Shown here one piece after another: positions 23,067-32,375 of a stretch of 54,565 nucleotides of DNA; the first letter of the stretch is position 1; each line of letters starts with the position of its first letter. A program made the translations under genes and the position numbers. A model generated the notes under the pieces. It saw nothing but the letters and a program-made list of their open reading frames with translations. It made no database searches and was not told where the DNA came from. The DNA comes from Clostridiaceae bacterium (GTDB lineage Bacteria > Bacillota > Clostridia > Oscillospirales > Acutalibacteraceae). The DNA lies in the NCBI GenBank assembly GCA_016282855.1, contig JAEELT010000054.1, forward strand, positions 1 to 54,565, read 5' to 3'.

Positions 23067-24842
23067 TCATACCTTGCCCTGATACCAAGCATGTATTTCA
23101 TCAACGATTACTTTCATATCACCTTCGCCATATCGCTGATCACAGATTAATGACAACTCGTTTGCCCTTACTCCCTCTTCCGCTCCCATAACCTCAGGCC
23201 AGTGAATCGGACAATAAATATCTTTTTCAATCAGTTGCTTACGCAATTCGTCCCTATCTTCTGTCTTCAAAAAAATTGGCAAGAAAAGCGGTGTATCTAC
23301 TTGGAGATTGACCTTCGGCAACGTCAAAACTATACCGTCAAGATCCTGCAATCCTGACAACAATGTCTCTGTATTCTTACGGCGCTGCTCAGCCACAGAC
23401 GTTACATCGGTTCCGGCAACTATTCCCAGAGATGTATCGTCAATCTTTAACATGCGGTCTACATGAATAAGGTCATTCTCAAATGTAGCATTCGCAAACA
23501 AGAAATTCTCTTTACTATTGATCTTCCCGGCCAGGTATTCATATTTTTCCTTCATGCCGGATATTTTATCTTCTACAGCATGGTTGCTATCCATTGTAGG
23601 CTTTTCCGAAAGGTTTCCATGCTTCTTTCCGACCCATCCGCCTGTAGGAATTGCAAACCATTTTCTGAGGCTTGCTATCAAGTAATCGCTATACTCCGAC
23701 AGAGAATCATTATGGAGCAGAGAATGCGTTATATCCTCAATAACCACCGCGCCGCTTTTATTGAGCTTCTTTATTTCATTATGACAAGCAGAGGTATCAA
23801 GTCCGAAATAGCTCATGATAATGACTATTGTGCGGGCGTCAGCTTCAGGAACCGTATAAGTAAATGCCCCGTTCTTATACTCAACATTATAAAACTCTAT
23901 TTTTATTCCTCTGTCAATGAACGACTGGAGCATGGATACACAGCAATAAGATGGTACAAGGACACGATTTATTGACTTATTATTCAAAATATCTCTCAAT
24001 GCTAAATCAATTGCATTTCTGCCCGAAAACGCAAATGTGCTGTCTTCTACGAAAGGCAGCCAATTAATTTCACCCACCGATGATTTCTTCTCTTCTCCAT
24101 CAAGCCAAAAAAAACTGCCTATTTCAGAATATGTCATTAATCCCCGGCCGCCCTTTCCTCTCTGCTTCTCTTCTCTCATAACACAGTACGGTCCATAATC
24201 CTTAACGTCATTTGCGCCTCTTACCACAATATCTGAATGCTTTAACACTTTTAGAACTGTATCCATCACAATCTTTAGATCCATTCTAAAAGAAACATTA
24301 TCTACATACTCAATATCCAAATCGAACCTTTCATCCCACTGAAGGTTATTTCTCCCATTGATTTGAGCAAGACCTGTTAATCCCGGCTTTACTTCATGCC
24401 GTCTGCGATATATAGATGAATAAAGTGGAAGATAATAGATGGAAAGCGGACGTGGGCCAACGATGCTCATATCTCCTTTCAAAATATTAAAAAGCTCAGG
24501 TAATTCGTCAATACTACTGCCTCGCAGGAACCGCCCGTACTTTGTAAGCCTTTTTTCATCGGATAACAAACGGCCATCTGGCCCGGTTTCGTTCGTCATA
24601 CTTCTAAACTTATACAACTGGAATATCTTCTCGTCTTTTCCGGGACGAGCCTGTTTAAATATGACCGGAGATCCCAATTTAACCCTTACCAATATCGCTG
24701 TTGCCAGCAAAACGGGACTAAGAATTACCAGTGCGATGCAAGACAACGTAACGTCAAGTAATCTCTTTATAAATCCTTGGTAAATGTTTTTCTTTTTCAT
24801 TTTTCTTTCCATTACTTGTGATGTACATAACACAATGGACAT
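23067..24842 (-). CDS. Undecaprenyl-phosphate sugar-1-phosphate transferase fused to a DegT-like domain
   Basis: Residues 18-220 form a bacterial sugar transferase (PglC/WcaJ C-terminal type): one membrane helix, FKQARPGKDEKIFQLYKFRS (62-81) and GDMSIVGPRP (123-132). Residues about 240-591 form a DegT/DnrJ/EryC1-like PLP fold, with SGRNAIDLAL (273-282), VVIEDITHS (366-374) and a candidate PLP Lys394 in SLRKWFAIPTGGW. The join (MREEKQRGKGGRGLM, 222-236) is in frame with no stop. The first domain starts the repeat unit on the lipid; the second could aminate a sugar or act as a binding domain. A 15-residue N-terminal extension before MKKKN is uncertain. Confidence 0.85.
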   Translation of the reverse strand: MSIVLCTSQVMERKMKKKNIYQGFIKRLLDVTLSCIALVILSPVLLATAILVRVKLGSPVIFKQARPGKDEKIFQLYKFRSMTNETGPDGRLLSDEKRLTKYGRFLRGSSIDELPELFNILKGDMSIVGPRPLSIYYLPLYSSIYRRRHEVKPGLTGLAQINGRNNLQWDERFDLDIEYVDNVSFRMDLKIVMDTVLKVLKHSDIVVRGANDVKDYGPYCVMREEKQRGKGGRGLMTYSEIGSFFWLDGEEKKSSVGEINWLPFVEDSTFAFSGRNAIDLALRDILNNKSINRVLVPSYCCVSMLQSFIDRGIKIEFYNVEYKNGAFTYTVPEADARTIVIIMSYFGLDTSACHNEIKKLNKSGAVVIEDITHSLLHNDSLSEYSDYLIASLRKWFAIPTGGWVGKKHGNLSEKPTMDSNHAVEDKISGMKEKYEYLAGKINSKENFLFANATFENDLIHVDRMLKIDDTSLGIVAGTDVTSVAEQRRKNTETLLSGLQDLDGIVLTLPKVNLQVDTPLFLPIFLKTEDRDELRKQLIEKDIYCPIHWPEVMGAEEGVRANELSLICDQRYGEGDMKVIVDEIHAWYQGKV

Positions 24843-24922
24843 CTTTATGCCCTTTCTACTGTTTTAATCCTACATTTTTCCGTCAAATGATAGCGAAGGC
24901 GAAGTCAATCAAATCAAATTAA

Positions 24923-25846
24923 TCAAACTCTCTGTTGATTTAAATATTCATTGTATGGCGTATTCAAATCATAGAAATGTGGAGAATCTAAAGGCAATCT
25001 TTTGTCAACGGAAGGTTTTGTCATGTAATCTCCATACCCTCTTGTCAAATACGTATCGTAATCTGCTGAGACACTAAAGAGCTTACCGTGAAACTCAATT
25101 CTCGTAAGGTTCGTTGCCTCATCAATCTTCATCATGCATCCACGTCCTGTTGTCAGACCGTTAAAGCCACCATACTCATGGCCTTTACCATTATATTTTT
25201 TTACTTGGTGGCCCGAAACTTTTATAATCCAGTTTCTGATAGTTTTCCCCCTGAAAACCAAGAGGAGAATATTTGCCACAGTATTCTCATATTTTTTCTT
25301 TCTAAGGTTTCTGGCTTTACGTTGAGTCATAAACAGATTATAGACCAAAGCCGCATATCTTTGAATTCTTTGTCGCAACAAATCCTCTGGAACTTCATCG
25401 AGCGGTGCAATATCAATCTTGACTCCAAGATTTCTATCTGTCAAACCATCTTCAAATGACCTGATATATGTAGTGCTGTTATTTCTCAATAAACCTATCG
25501 GAACGTATGCACAAAAATCCTTTGTTGTTCTGTAAAGAGAGTAGTGCTCCTTATCTCCGTACTGATCCCAAAGCTCAAACAGTTTATCATAATCTTTCCT
25601 TAACATTCCCACATCAAGGTCGTCGTCCCAAGGAATAAAATCATGCTCCCTAGCCGCTCCTAAGCATGTGCCCTCAGCGAGAAAATAGCGTAATCCGTGT
25701 TTCTTACAGAATTCATCAAAATAACAAAGGTTTTCAAAAAGCTTTTCTTGTAATAATTCCATATCTTCAGGTTTAACGGGTCCATGTCCTTTTCCATCCC
25801 CACCCGAATGAACTTTTTCATAAATACTGGTTTCGTCAGTATGCAT
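24923..25846 (-). CDS. LicD-family phosphotransferase (first copy)
   Basis: 307 residues with the LicD signature EGTCLGAAREHDFIPWDDDL (about 58-77) and DVGMLRKDYDKLFEL, then KIDIAPLDEVPED and a closing RGYGDYMTKP. The ATG at 25846 is chosen since GGAGG stands 8 nt upstream; the earlier in-frame ATG overlaps that RBS. It is far from the LicA/LicC-like genes but in the same operon. Together with the copy at 9539, it suggests two distinct phospho-alcohol attachment steps or two acceptors. Confidence 0.9.
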   Translation of the reverse strand: MHTDETSIYEKVHSGGDGKGHGPVKPEDMELLQEKLFENLCYFDEFCKKHGLRYFLAEGTCLGAAREHDFIPWDDDLDVGMLRKDYDKLFELWDQYGDKEHYSLYRTTKDFCAYVPIGLLRNNSTTYIRSFEDGLTDRNLGVKIDIAPLDEVPEDLLRQRIQRYAALVYNLFMTQRKARNLRKKKYENTVANILLLVFRGKTIRNWIIKVSGHQVKKYNGKGHEYGGFNGLTTGRGCMMKIDEATNLTRIEFHGKLFSVSADYDTYLTRGYGDYMTKPSVDKRLPLDSPHFYDLNTPYNEYLNQQRV

Positions 25847-25878
25847 TGTATTTTCCTCCATTACCCTGATTTTTGAAA

Positions 25879-26913
25879 TTAACCTCTATATTTTGGAAAA
25901 AAACTCAATTTCTCTATTTCGATTCGCCGAGCAACAAGATAATCGTAAATCTCTTGGTCAAAAATCTTCTTTCCAATGTAAAAATGATTCAGATCACCTT
26001 TATAGAAAGCTCTCTTAAACTTGAAAAGACTGTCTTCTCCGGATCCAACGCCGCCGCCAAGGTAAAACGTCTTGCAGCCATTAGCGCATCCCCACAGAGC
26101 AGCTTTATAAAGAATCAGATTTCCGGGAGCAAGCGAGCTGAACTCGCGCAAAGAACCGCTTAAGTGATAGTTCATCCGACCATTAGCCGCCAACATGATA
26201 GAAGCGGCAATAACCCGGCCGTCTTTCTCTGCCCAAAAAACTTGGGCGTTTTGAGGAAGATCATTTAACACAGAATCATAGAATGGCTCTTTGAAATAGT
26301 AGTACTCTTCAGCGTCATCCCTATCCATTGTTCCGTTGTAAATGGCACGAAACTTCTCGTATATTTCCGGGAAGCGGCCGTTATAAATCTTTACATCATT
26401 TTTGAGAGCTTTCCTAATCATATTTCTGCCCTTGCTGATGATGTTATTCCAAATAATTTCTGGTGAGTCGAGATCCATGTGGACAACTTCTCCAAGCTGA
26501 ATCACTTCATAGAAGTCTGTACATTTCTCATGATTCTTCACTATCGGATGGAAGCGGACAAACTCAGAAATGATTCCGTTTTTCTCAATCCACTTCTTGT
26601 AGGCGCTAAACAGCGCTCCTGTGTTTTCTCCCTCAATTATCCATCCACCGTAGCCATATGGTGTGGCGAAGTCGAAATACTTTCCAGCTTCAATCTTTCC
26701 CTTAAAATGAGGATCATCTGTTACGTCTCGTTTCATGACCACATTTATACCGCGTGTATTACCATCTTCGTAATGAAACAGAATTGGTTCACCATCACCA
26801 TGAATCTGAAAGGCTTTTACATAGCCGCTCAACCAATATGTATCAAAATCATGGAACGAATGCACAACGGCATCCCATTGTTCAGCTTGTTCCAAAGTAT
26901 AGACTTCAATCAT
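25879..26913 (-). CDS. FemAB/GNAT-like aminoacyl- or acyltransferase
   Basis: 344 residues with two GNAT-like halves as in FemX and lipid II:glycine glycyltransferase relatives: FDFATPYGYGGWII (about 79-92), SKGRNMIRKALKNDVKI (about 161-177), and a C-terminal APGNLILYKAALWGCANGCK, then FYLGGGVGSGEDSLFKFKRA. Family members transfer amino acids from aminoacyl-tRNA, or acyl groups from CoA, to an amine. In this locus a 4-amino-sugar made by the first two operon genes would be a natural acceptor, making it a possible substitute for the missing PglD acetyltransferase. The ATG at 26913 with GAAAGGG upstream is preferred over the GTG overlapping the previous stop. Confidence 0.75.
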   Translation of the reverse strand: MIEVYTLEQAEQWDAVVHSFHDFDTYWLSGYVKAFQIHGDGEPILFHYEDGNTRGINVVMKRDVTDDPHFKGKIEAGKYFDFATPYGYGGWIIEGENTGALFSAYKKWIEKNGIISEFVRFHPIVKNHEKCTDFYEVIQLGEVVHMDLDSPEIIWNNIISKGRNMIRKALKNDVKIYNGRFPEIYEKFRAIYNGTMDRDDAEEYYYFKEPFYDSVLNDLPQNAQVFWAEKDGRVIAASIMLAANGRMNYHLSGSLREFSSLAPGNLILYKAALWGCANGCKTFYLGGGVGSGEDSLFKFKRAFYKGDLNHFYIGKKIFDQEIYDYLVARRIEIEKLSFFPKYRG

Positions 26914-26942
26914 TATTTGATCCCTTTCATAATGCGACTTCA

Positions 26943-27938
26943 CTATTTTTTAGGGCTTCGCAACCCATACCGCATAGCTCTGTATATATTGTTCAGCACA
27001 TACGAAGTCCCAAACGACAATGGGTTCATGAAATGAATGCTCACTGTGCGCATTCTCGTTATCAAACTCCATTGTGGATAACCGAAAAGGGGAATTCTCT
27101 GCTTTGTAAAAGTCCTCGTCTCGTCAATCACTTCTTGAAGGGCTTCTTTCTCTTTCCTGTTGCATGAATAGTAGTTCTCCCAGATCCTCGCTACCGCTTC
27201 AGCACAGGTTCGTAATAAATCCCGGTATGAATCCTCGTCCAATCTATCTTTCAGATAGTCATAGCGTTCTATATTGGAAATCCAGCAGCCTTCAAGATTC
27301 TCCAGATGTCTTGTTTCAGAAAGGCCATCCGTTCTCCATCTGTAATGGTATTTAGGCGATGAGATTGTATTAACGAGGGCGGAAGAGGCAAACACTCGAT
27401 ATGTGGTTGCTATATCCTCATAAACTCTACCTTCCGGGTAACGGATGTCTTCAAAGCACCGCCGTTTATATAGCTTGTTCCACACTGCGTTTATAAGTTT
27501 CTTGTTTAGCAAAGCACGAACAGCATCCATTCCGGACATCTGCTGTTCCTGCTTTATTACTGTTATTGTTTTTGCATCGTGTTCTCTATAGTGACCGCAC
27601 TCAACAACATCTGCCCCGGTCTCCAATGCCCTGCTTAACAAGCATTCATACATATCCGGCTCAATCCAGTCATCGGAGTCAACAAAGCCTATCCATTCTC
27701 CGGCGGCATTATTCAGCCCCAGATTGCGGGCACAGCTCAATCCCCGGTTTTCAGTATGAAAAACTCTGATTCTCGAGTCTGTAGCCGCGTATTCATCGCA
27801 AATTGCTCCGCTTTTGTCCGAAGAACCGTCATCAATTATCAATATTTCAAGATTCGTATATGTTTGATTGACTATACTGTCCAGGCACTTTTTTAAGTAT
27901 GGCTCTACATTGTAAACGGGAACAATAACAGAAATCAA
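26943..27938 (-). CDS. GT2-family glycosyltransferase (TTG start)
   Basis: 331 residues with SVIVPVYNVEPYLKKCLDSI (3-22), ILIIDDGSSDKSG (32-44) and GFVDSDDWIEPDM (about 87-99), all standard for GT-A family 2 transferases. The start codon is TTG, placed 9 nt after a strong GGAGG, which suggests translation is set low in spite of a good RBS. It is the first AT-rich gene after the GC-rich aminotransferase gene and thus marks the entry to the variable cassette. Confidence 0.92.
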   Translation of the reverse strand: MISVIVPVYNVEPYLKKCLDSIVNQTYTNLEILIIDDGSSDKSGAICDEYAATDSRIRVFHTENRGLSCARNLGLNNAAGEWIGFVDSDDWIEPDMYECLLSRALETGADVVECGHYREHDAKTITVIKQEQQMSGMDAVRALLNKKLINAVWNKLYKRRCFEDIRYPEGRVYEDIATTYRVFASSALVNTISSPKYHYRWRTDGLSETRHLENLEGCWISNIERYDYLKDRLDEDSYRDLLRTCAEAVARIWENYYSCNRKEKEALQEVIDETRTFTKQRIPLFGYPQWSLITRMRTVSIHFMNPLSFGTSYVLNNIYRAMRYGLRSPKK

Positions 27939-27959
27939 TTGCAGAGCCTCCTTTTGGTT

Positions 27960-29243
27960 TTACTTGAAACACCTGTGAATAATATCTATAATTCTGTCCT
28001 GCTGCTCAGGGGTCATTTTATTATCGCTCGGCAGGCACAGACCTCTGCGGAATATATCCGCGCCGGCGTCGGTAACCGAACCGGCAATATATGCGTTTGA
28101 CTGGCCGCGACCGCTGCCTTGCTTTGTTATGAACGCGTTCATTCTGTAAATCGGCTGCATATGCATCGGTTTCCAGATCGGCCGGCCTTCGGCGTTTATT
28201 GAGGCGATGGCATCAAGTATTTCGTGCGGCGAGCTTTTGCCGGGCTCGCTGCTGTAAAGATAATCCTGCTCACCGCGCACCATGGGAGCCAAGGCGCTTT
28301 CATCAATAATCATACACGAAAGCCAGAAATTCGGGCTGCTGTTTTCCCTGTCCCACGGATTCATTTTAACCGGGAGACCGGAAAGACCTTTTTCGTACCT
28401 CTCCCAGATTGCTTTTTTCTGAGCAATGTGCTCTTCAAGGTAAGGCATCTGACCGCGGACTACGCCTGCGACTATGTTGCTCATACGGTAATTGTAGCCT
28501 ATTTCTTCGTGCTGATACCACTGCGCGGCCTCACGGGATTGCGTGCTCCATTTGCGCGCTTTGTCGGCGTGAGCTTTGCTGTCTGTAATGAGCATACCGC
28601 CCGAGGAGCCGGTTATGATTTTATTGCCGTTGAATGAAATCACAGAAACATCTCCGAAACAGCCGGTCTGAACGTCTTTATATGAGGCGCCGAATGATTC
28701 CGCCGCATCTTCAACTATCAGCGCGCCGTGCTTTTTTGCAACGGCTTTTATTTCATCCATTTTGGCGGGAGTGCCGTAAAGATGTGCCAGAACTATAAGC
28801 TTTACGTCGGGATATATTTCAAACGCTTTTTCCAGCGCCTCCGGGTCCATATTCCAGGTGTCATATTCGGTGTCTATATATACTGCCTCGCCGCCCTCGT
28901 AGGCAACCGGGTTTACTGTCGCGTCAAAAGTCATATCGCTGCAGAAGACTTTTTTGCCTTCAAGCGCGCCGTGACCGGCTGCGGGCTTTCCGTAGAGCTC
29001 CTCGGCGCACAGCTTTACGGCTAGATGGAGCGCTGCCGTACCCGAAGAGAGAGCGACTGCGTATTCCCTGCCGGTTTTTTCCGCGGTGAGGCGCTCAACC
29101 TCATTTATGTTTGCGCCGACTGTGGAAACCCAGTTGGTCGCTATTGCGTCATCAACCCATTTCTGCTCATCGCCGTGCATTGTAGGGGAGGCGAGCCATA
29201 TTTTGTTTTCAAAAGGGGTGATGTTTTTCAGAGATTCTTTCAT
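27960..29243 (-). CDS. DegT/DnrJ/EryC1 sugar aminotransferase, PglE-like
   Basis: 427 residues with WLASPTMHGDEQKWVDDAIA (16-35) and TNWVSTVG (37-44), VALSSGTAALHLAVKL (63-78), cofactor Asp179 in VEDAAESFGA, and Schiff-base Lys208 in SFNGNKIITGSSGGM. This matches UDP-4-amino-sugar aminotransferases of bacillosamine-type pathways. It would aminate the 4-keto sugar made by the dehydratase encoded just upstream, giving UDP-2,4-diamino-type trideoxyhexose. Its base composition resembles the chromosome core, not the AT-rich cassette. Confidence 0.9.
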   Translation of the reverse strand: MKESLKNITPFENKIWLASPTMHGDEQKWVDDAIATNWVSTVGANINEVERLTAEKTGREYAVALSSGTAALHLAVKLCAEELYGKPAAGHGALEGKKVFCSDMTFDATVNPVAYEGGEAVYIDTEYDTWNMDPEALEKAFEIYPDVKLIVLAHLYGTPAKMDEIKAVAKKHGALIVEDAAESFGASYKDVQTGCFGDVSVISFNGNKIITGSSGGMLITDSKAHADKARKWSTQSREAAQWYQHEEIGYNYRMSNIVAGVVRGQMPYLEEHIAQKKAIWERYEKGLSGLPVKMNPWDRENSSPNFWLSCMIIDESALAPMVRGEQDYLYSSEPGKSSPHEILDAIASINAEGRPIWKPMHMQPIYRMNAFITKQGSGRGQSNAYIAGSVTDAGADIFRRGLCLPSDNKMTPEQQDRIIDIIHRCFK

Positions 29244-29278
29244 TGCCGTATAATCCCTTCTTCCGGCTCACTGCCGAA

Positions 29279-31291
29279 TCAGTTGTTTGCAGGATGATAA
29301 GTGTCAACTATATCCATAACCAAATCGCGTATGTCATCGCTGTTGTCAAACGCCGCTTTCAGAAGAACGGAAAGCTTGGCTAAGAATACGTCGTTGTCAA
29401 AGGGGATGGGGTTGCCTATGTGAATGAGCTTGTTGGGCGTGGTCTTCATACCCTCTTCGCTCATAAGTTTTTCTTCATAGAGCTTTTCGCCGGGGCGCAG
29501 ACCGGTATATTCGATTTTCACGTCGATGTCGGGCCTGAGTCCGCTGAGCTTGATGAGGTTTCGGGCAAGAGTGTCGATTTTTACGGGCTCGCCCATATCA
29601 AGCACAAATATCTCTCCGCCTTTGGCATATGTGCCGGCTTCGAGCACGAGGCTTACGGCCTCGGGTATCGTCATAAAGTAGCGGATAATATCCTTGTGGG
29701 TTACCGTAACAACTCTCGTGGTTTCAATCTGCTTTTTGAAAAGCGGTATAACGGAGCCGTTACTGCCGAGCACATTGCCGAATCTGACCGCAACAAACTC
29801 GGTCTGGGCGTGCCTGTGCCCGAGGTTATCCTGGCCGGGAATCACGAAGGGCTCGTCTCCGCTTTCTTTATCTTCCATATGGGTCTGCAAAACGGGAATT
29901 TCACATTCTTTGTTTTCTTTGATTTTCTGGTCAAACGCCTGAATAATCATTTCGCAAATACGCTTGCTCGCGCCCATAATGTTTGTGGGGTTGACGGCCT
30001 TATCCGTGCTGATAAGCACAAAGCGCTGCACGCCGTTCATCATGGCGGCGTATGCTGTTTTGTATGTGCCGAACACATTGTTCTTTATTGCTTCATTGGG
30101 GCTGTCCTCCATAAGAGGAACGTGTTTGTGCGCAGCGGCGTGATAGACAATGTCCGGCTTGTATTTTGCAAACAGATCGTTCATCCTGCGGCTGTCGCGC
30201 ACGGAGCCGATTTCAACGGCGAGATTGAGGTCGGGGTAGGCCCGCTTGAGCTCCTGCTGGATATCATAGGCGTTATTCTCATAAACATCATAGATGAGCA
30301 GCAGCTCGGGGGAGTGTTTGGCAATCTGCCTTGCGAGCTCGCTGCCTATGCTTCCGCCGCCGCCTGTCACGAGGATTCTTTTGCCCTTGATATATTCGAA
30401 AATTTCGCTCATATCTACCTTCACGGGGTCTCTTCCGAGCAGGTCGACAACATCAACGTTTTTCATCTGTGAAACGGAAAGCTCGCCGTTTACCAGCTGA
30501 TAAATAGCCGGCAGGTTTTTCAGCTCGCATCCTGTCTCTTTGCATATGTCAAGAACATGGCTGAGCTCTTCATGGCTGAGACTCGGAAGAGCGACATAGA
30601 TTTTGTCAATATGGTATTTTTTGCAGAAATAAATTATGTCATTACGATCGCCGACAATCTGTATGCCTTCGATGAACCTTCCTTTTTTGTTCGGGTCATC
30701 ATCAATTATACACGCGACTTTTCCGCTGACTCTGTCGGAAGTCTGGATATCACGGAGAATTGCCTGACCGGCGCTGCCGGCGCCCACGAGCATTATTCTC
30801 GGGCCTCCCGCCGCGGAGGAGGAGTTTTTCATAACCACAAGCGCCCTTTGAGCTAACCTTGCTCCCAGAATAAGGGCAAACTGGAAGAGCGCGCCGAACA
30901 CATAGTATGAGAAGGGCATTCTCATTCTTCCGTAGCCGTAGTAAATGAAAGGCATTATCAGCAGAGAATGCATCACAGTTGTCACGAGGCAGGCGAGAGC
31001 GGAGTGTGAAAGCTCATAATAACCCGCATACTCCCAGACCATGGAGTAGAGTTTGAAGGCGCTGAATATTATGACACAGATTATTGAGTAAAAGGGGGCA
31101 AAGCGTAAAAACGAGCTCAAATATGCGCGCGGGATTGATGAAAATCTCAGGTCGAATCTGAGCAACAGCGCGGCAAAATATGACAGGTTGACCGCAACAG
31201 CGTCGTAAAGCACGAGTACTGCAGCAGTTATCTGCCAGGGTTCAAATCTGAATTTCTTTTTTATTTCTTTGCTGTTTTTTTCGGGGCTCAT
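29279..31291 (-). CDS. Membrane-anchored UDP-GlcNAc 4,6-dehydratase (PglF/CapD/WbpM type)
   Basis: 670 residues. Four N-terminal membrane helices (about 17-145), a first Rossmann domain with MLVGAGSAGQAILRDI (about 166-181), then the SDR catalytic domain with VTGGGGSIGSELARQI (about 310-325), LISTDKAVNPTNIMGASKR (catalytic Met-x3-Lys replaces Tyr-x3-Lys in long-type dehydratases) and RFGNVLGSNGSVIPLF. It converts UDP-GlcNAc to UDP-4-keto-6-deoxy-GlcNAc, the first step to bacillosamine-type sugars. It is the first gene of the glycan operon, read from a near-consensus promoter. RBS GAAGGA lies upstream of the ATG. Confidence 0.95.
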   Translation of the reverse strand: MSPEKNSKEIKKKFRFEPWQITAAVLVLYDAVAVNLSYFAALLLRFDLRFSSIPRAYLSSFLRFAPFYSIICVIIFSAFKLYSMVWEYAGYYELSHSALACLVTTVMHSLLIMPFIYYGYGRMRMPFSYYVFGALFQFALILGARLAQRALVVMKNSSSAAGGPRIMLVGAGSAGQAILRDIQTSDRVSGKVACIIDDDPNKKGRFIEGIQIVGDRNDIIYFCKKYHIDKIYVALPSLSHEELSHVLDICKETGCELKNLPAIYQLVNGELSVSQMKNVDVVDLLGRDPVKVDMSEIFEYIKGKRILVTGGGGSIGSELARQIAKHSPELLLIYDVYENNAYDIQQELKRAYPDLNLAVEIGSVRDSRRMNDLFAKYKPDIVYHAAAHKHVPLMEDSPNEAIKNNVFGTYKTAYAAMMNGVQRFVLISTDKAVNPTNIMGASKRICEMIIQAFDQKIKENKECEIPVLQTHMEDKESGDEPFVIPGQDNLGHRHAQTEFVAVRFGNVLGSNGSVIPLFKKQIETTRVVTVTHKDIIRYFMTIPEAVSLVLEAGTYAKGGEIFVLDMGEPVKIDTLARNLIKLSGLRPDIDVKIEYTGLRPGEKLYEEKLMSEEGMKTTPNKLIHIGNPIPFDNDVFLAKLSVLLKAAFDNSDDIRDLVMDIVDTYHPANN

Positions 31292-31341
31292 TTAAATGTC
31301 CTTCTTTCGGCATCAATTAGAATCTGCGTCGGCAAAAAATA

Positions 31342-31370
31342 ATTATAGCATGTTTTGCCCGGTTTATCAA
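31342..31370 (-). promoter_or_regulatory. Sigma-A promoter of the glycan operon
   Basis: On the minus strand TTGATA (31365-31370) and TATAAT (31342-31347) are separated by exactly 17 nt, with an extended -10 (TGC before TATAAT). The start of transcription would be near 31335, about 45 nt before the dehydratase ATG. No comparable promoter is obvious inside the 25-kb operon. Confidence 0.85.
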
Positions 31371-31408
31371 GTTAAATTTATATAATATTATAAAAATCAA
31401 AATATGGT

Positions 31409-32137
31409 CTATCGTGCATTTTTCACCAATGAAACAATTATGTCCGGGTTTCTTGATGTGATGTTGTCAGGGCTTTTGCGCAGAATAAATTTTGCTTTTC
31501 CGGGCGTGTTTACGGTCCACACCGAAACGAGCAGACCTCTTCTGTGCATCTCTCTGCTGAGGGCACTGCTCATATGGGCATAGTTCAGGTTTATGCCGAT
31601 TGCTCCTGAGGATTCGACTTTATCGGCTGCTTTTTTTATTCCGCCGATGAGCCCAACGCTTGTGTTGAGATAATACGGGATTTCCGGGCTTTTCTGCTTC
31701 ACATCGGGCAGGAAAGCTTCGGTGATGCCTGTATAGAAAATTCTGTCAAAGACACCCGCTTCGCGCGCAAGCGGAGCAATGCATTCAAGCCTGCTTGTGT
31801 TTTTGACATCGACATTCGCTTTTATGCCCGGATGGACGCCGAGAAATTCAAAAGCCTCACGCAGTGTGACATATTCTTTTTTGCTTTCGGGTTTATTGTG
31901 AGAGAGCACGGGCACGCCGTCATCCGTGAAATTCAGGTCAAACTCAACTATGGATGCTCCGGCTTTTATACCCGCCTCCATAGCTTCGAGCGAATTATCG
32001 GGCAGGCCCATGCAGCCGGAGTGGGCCGTTACCGTCAATCCGCGCACGGCGGCTTTGTTTCCGCGTTTTCTCAGAAGTATAATCAGTATCAAAACAGCCG
32101 CAATCAGTGCCGCGGCAATGATAATTGCATATTTCAT
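31409..32137 (-). CDS. Membrane-anchored glycerophosphodiester phosphodiesterase-like protein
   Basis: About 242 residues from the chosen ATG, which directly precedes a single N-terminal helix (YAIIIAAALIAAVLILIILL). The GDPD barrel follows: HSGCMGLPDNSLEA (catalytic His; family consensus is HRG), SIVEFDLNFTDDGVPVLSHN (Glu/Asp metal ligands and second His), and near the end SVWTVNTPGKAKFIL. The Arg usual after the first His is Ser. It probably hydrolyses glycerophosphodiesters at the outer face of the membrane. It is immediately upstream of the glycan operon promoter in the same direction, so read-through is possible. Confidence 0.8.
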   Translation of the reverse strand: MKYAIIIAAALIAAVLILIILLRKRGNKAAVRGLTVTAHSGCMGLPDNSLEAMEAGIKAGASIVEFDLNFTDDGVPVLSHNKPESKKEYVTLREAFEFLGVHPGIKANVDVKNTSRLECIAPLAREAGVFDRIFYTGITEAFLPDVKQKSPEIPYYLNTSVGLIGGIKKAADKVESSGAIGINLNYAHMSSALSREMHRRGLLVSVWTVNTPGKAKFILRKSPDNITSRNPDIIVSLVKNAR

Positions 32138-32285
32138 GTCCGGTATCATCCCCGTTGATATAATTTTAAAAAAAATTCTGTTCCGGTGTGATGCGTTTCG
32201 CATTTAAACTATTATACTACCATTTGCCGATAAAGGTCAATATTTATTTTATATTATAAAGAGTGCCGGAAATCAATCTGCGGTA

Positions 32286-32314
32286 TTGACAAAGTAATAA
32301 ACAAGATATATAAT
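32286..32314 (+). promoter_or_regulatory. Perfect consensus sigma-A promoter
   Basis: TTGACA (32286-32291), a 17-nt spacer and TATAAT (32309-32314), both boxes perfect. Transcription should start near 32321, about 55 nt before the ornithine cyclodeaminase-like gene, giving strong constitutive expression unless a repressor acts here. Confidence 0.9.
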
Positions 32315-32375
32315 ATAATGAAACACTCTGACACAAGATGTTGTGCAAAGTCTTGCGAAAAAGGAGAGCGGCAGT

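Noticed and set aside
29420-30472. A 350-codon open frame on the plus strand opposite the 4,6-dehydratase gene
   Set aside because: It mirrors the dehydratase codon pattern in a GC-rich region, has no RBS, and lacks any recognisable motif; the minus-strand protein is complete.
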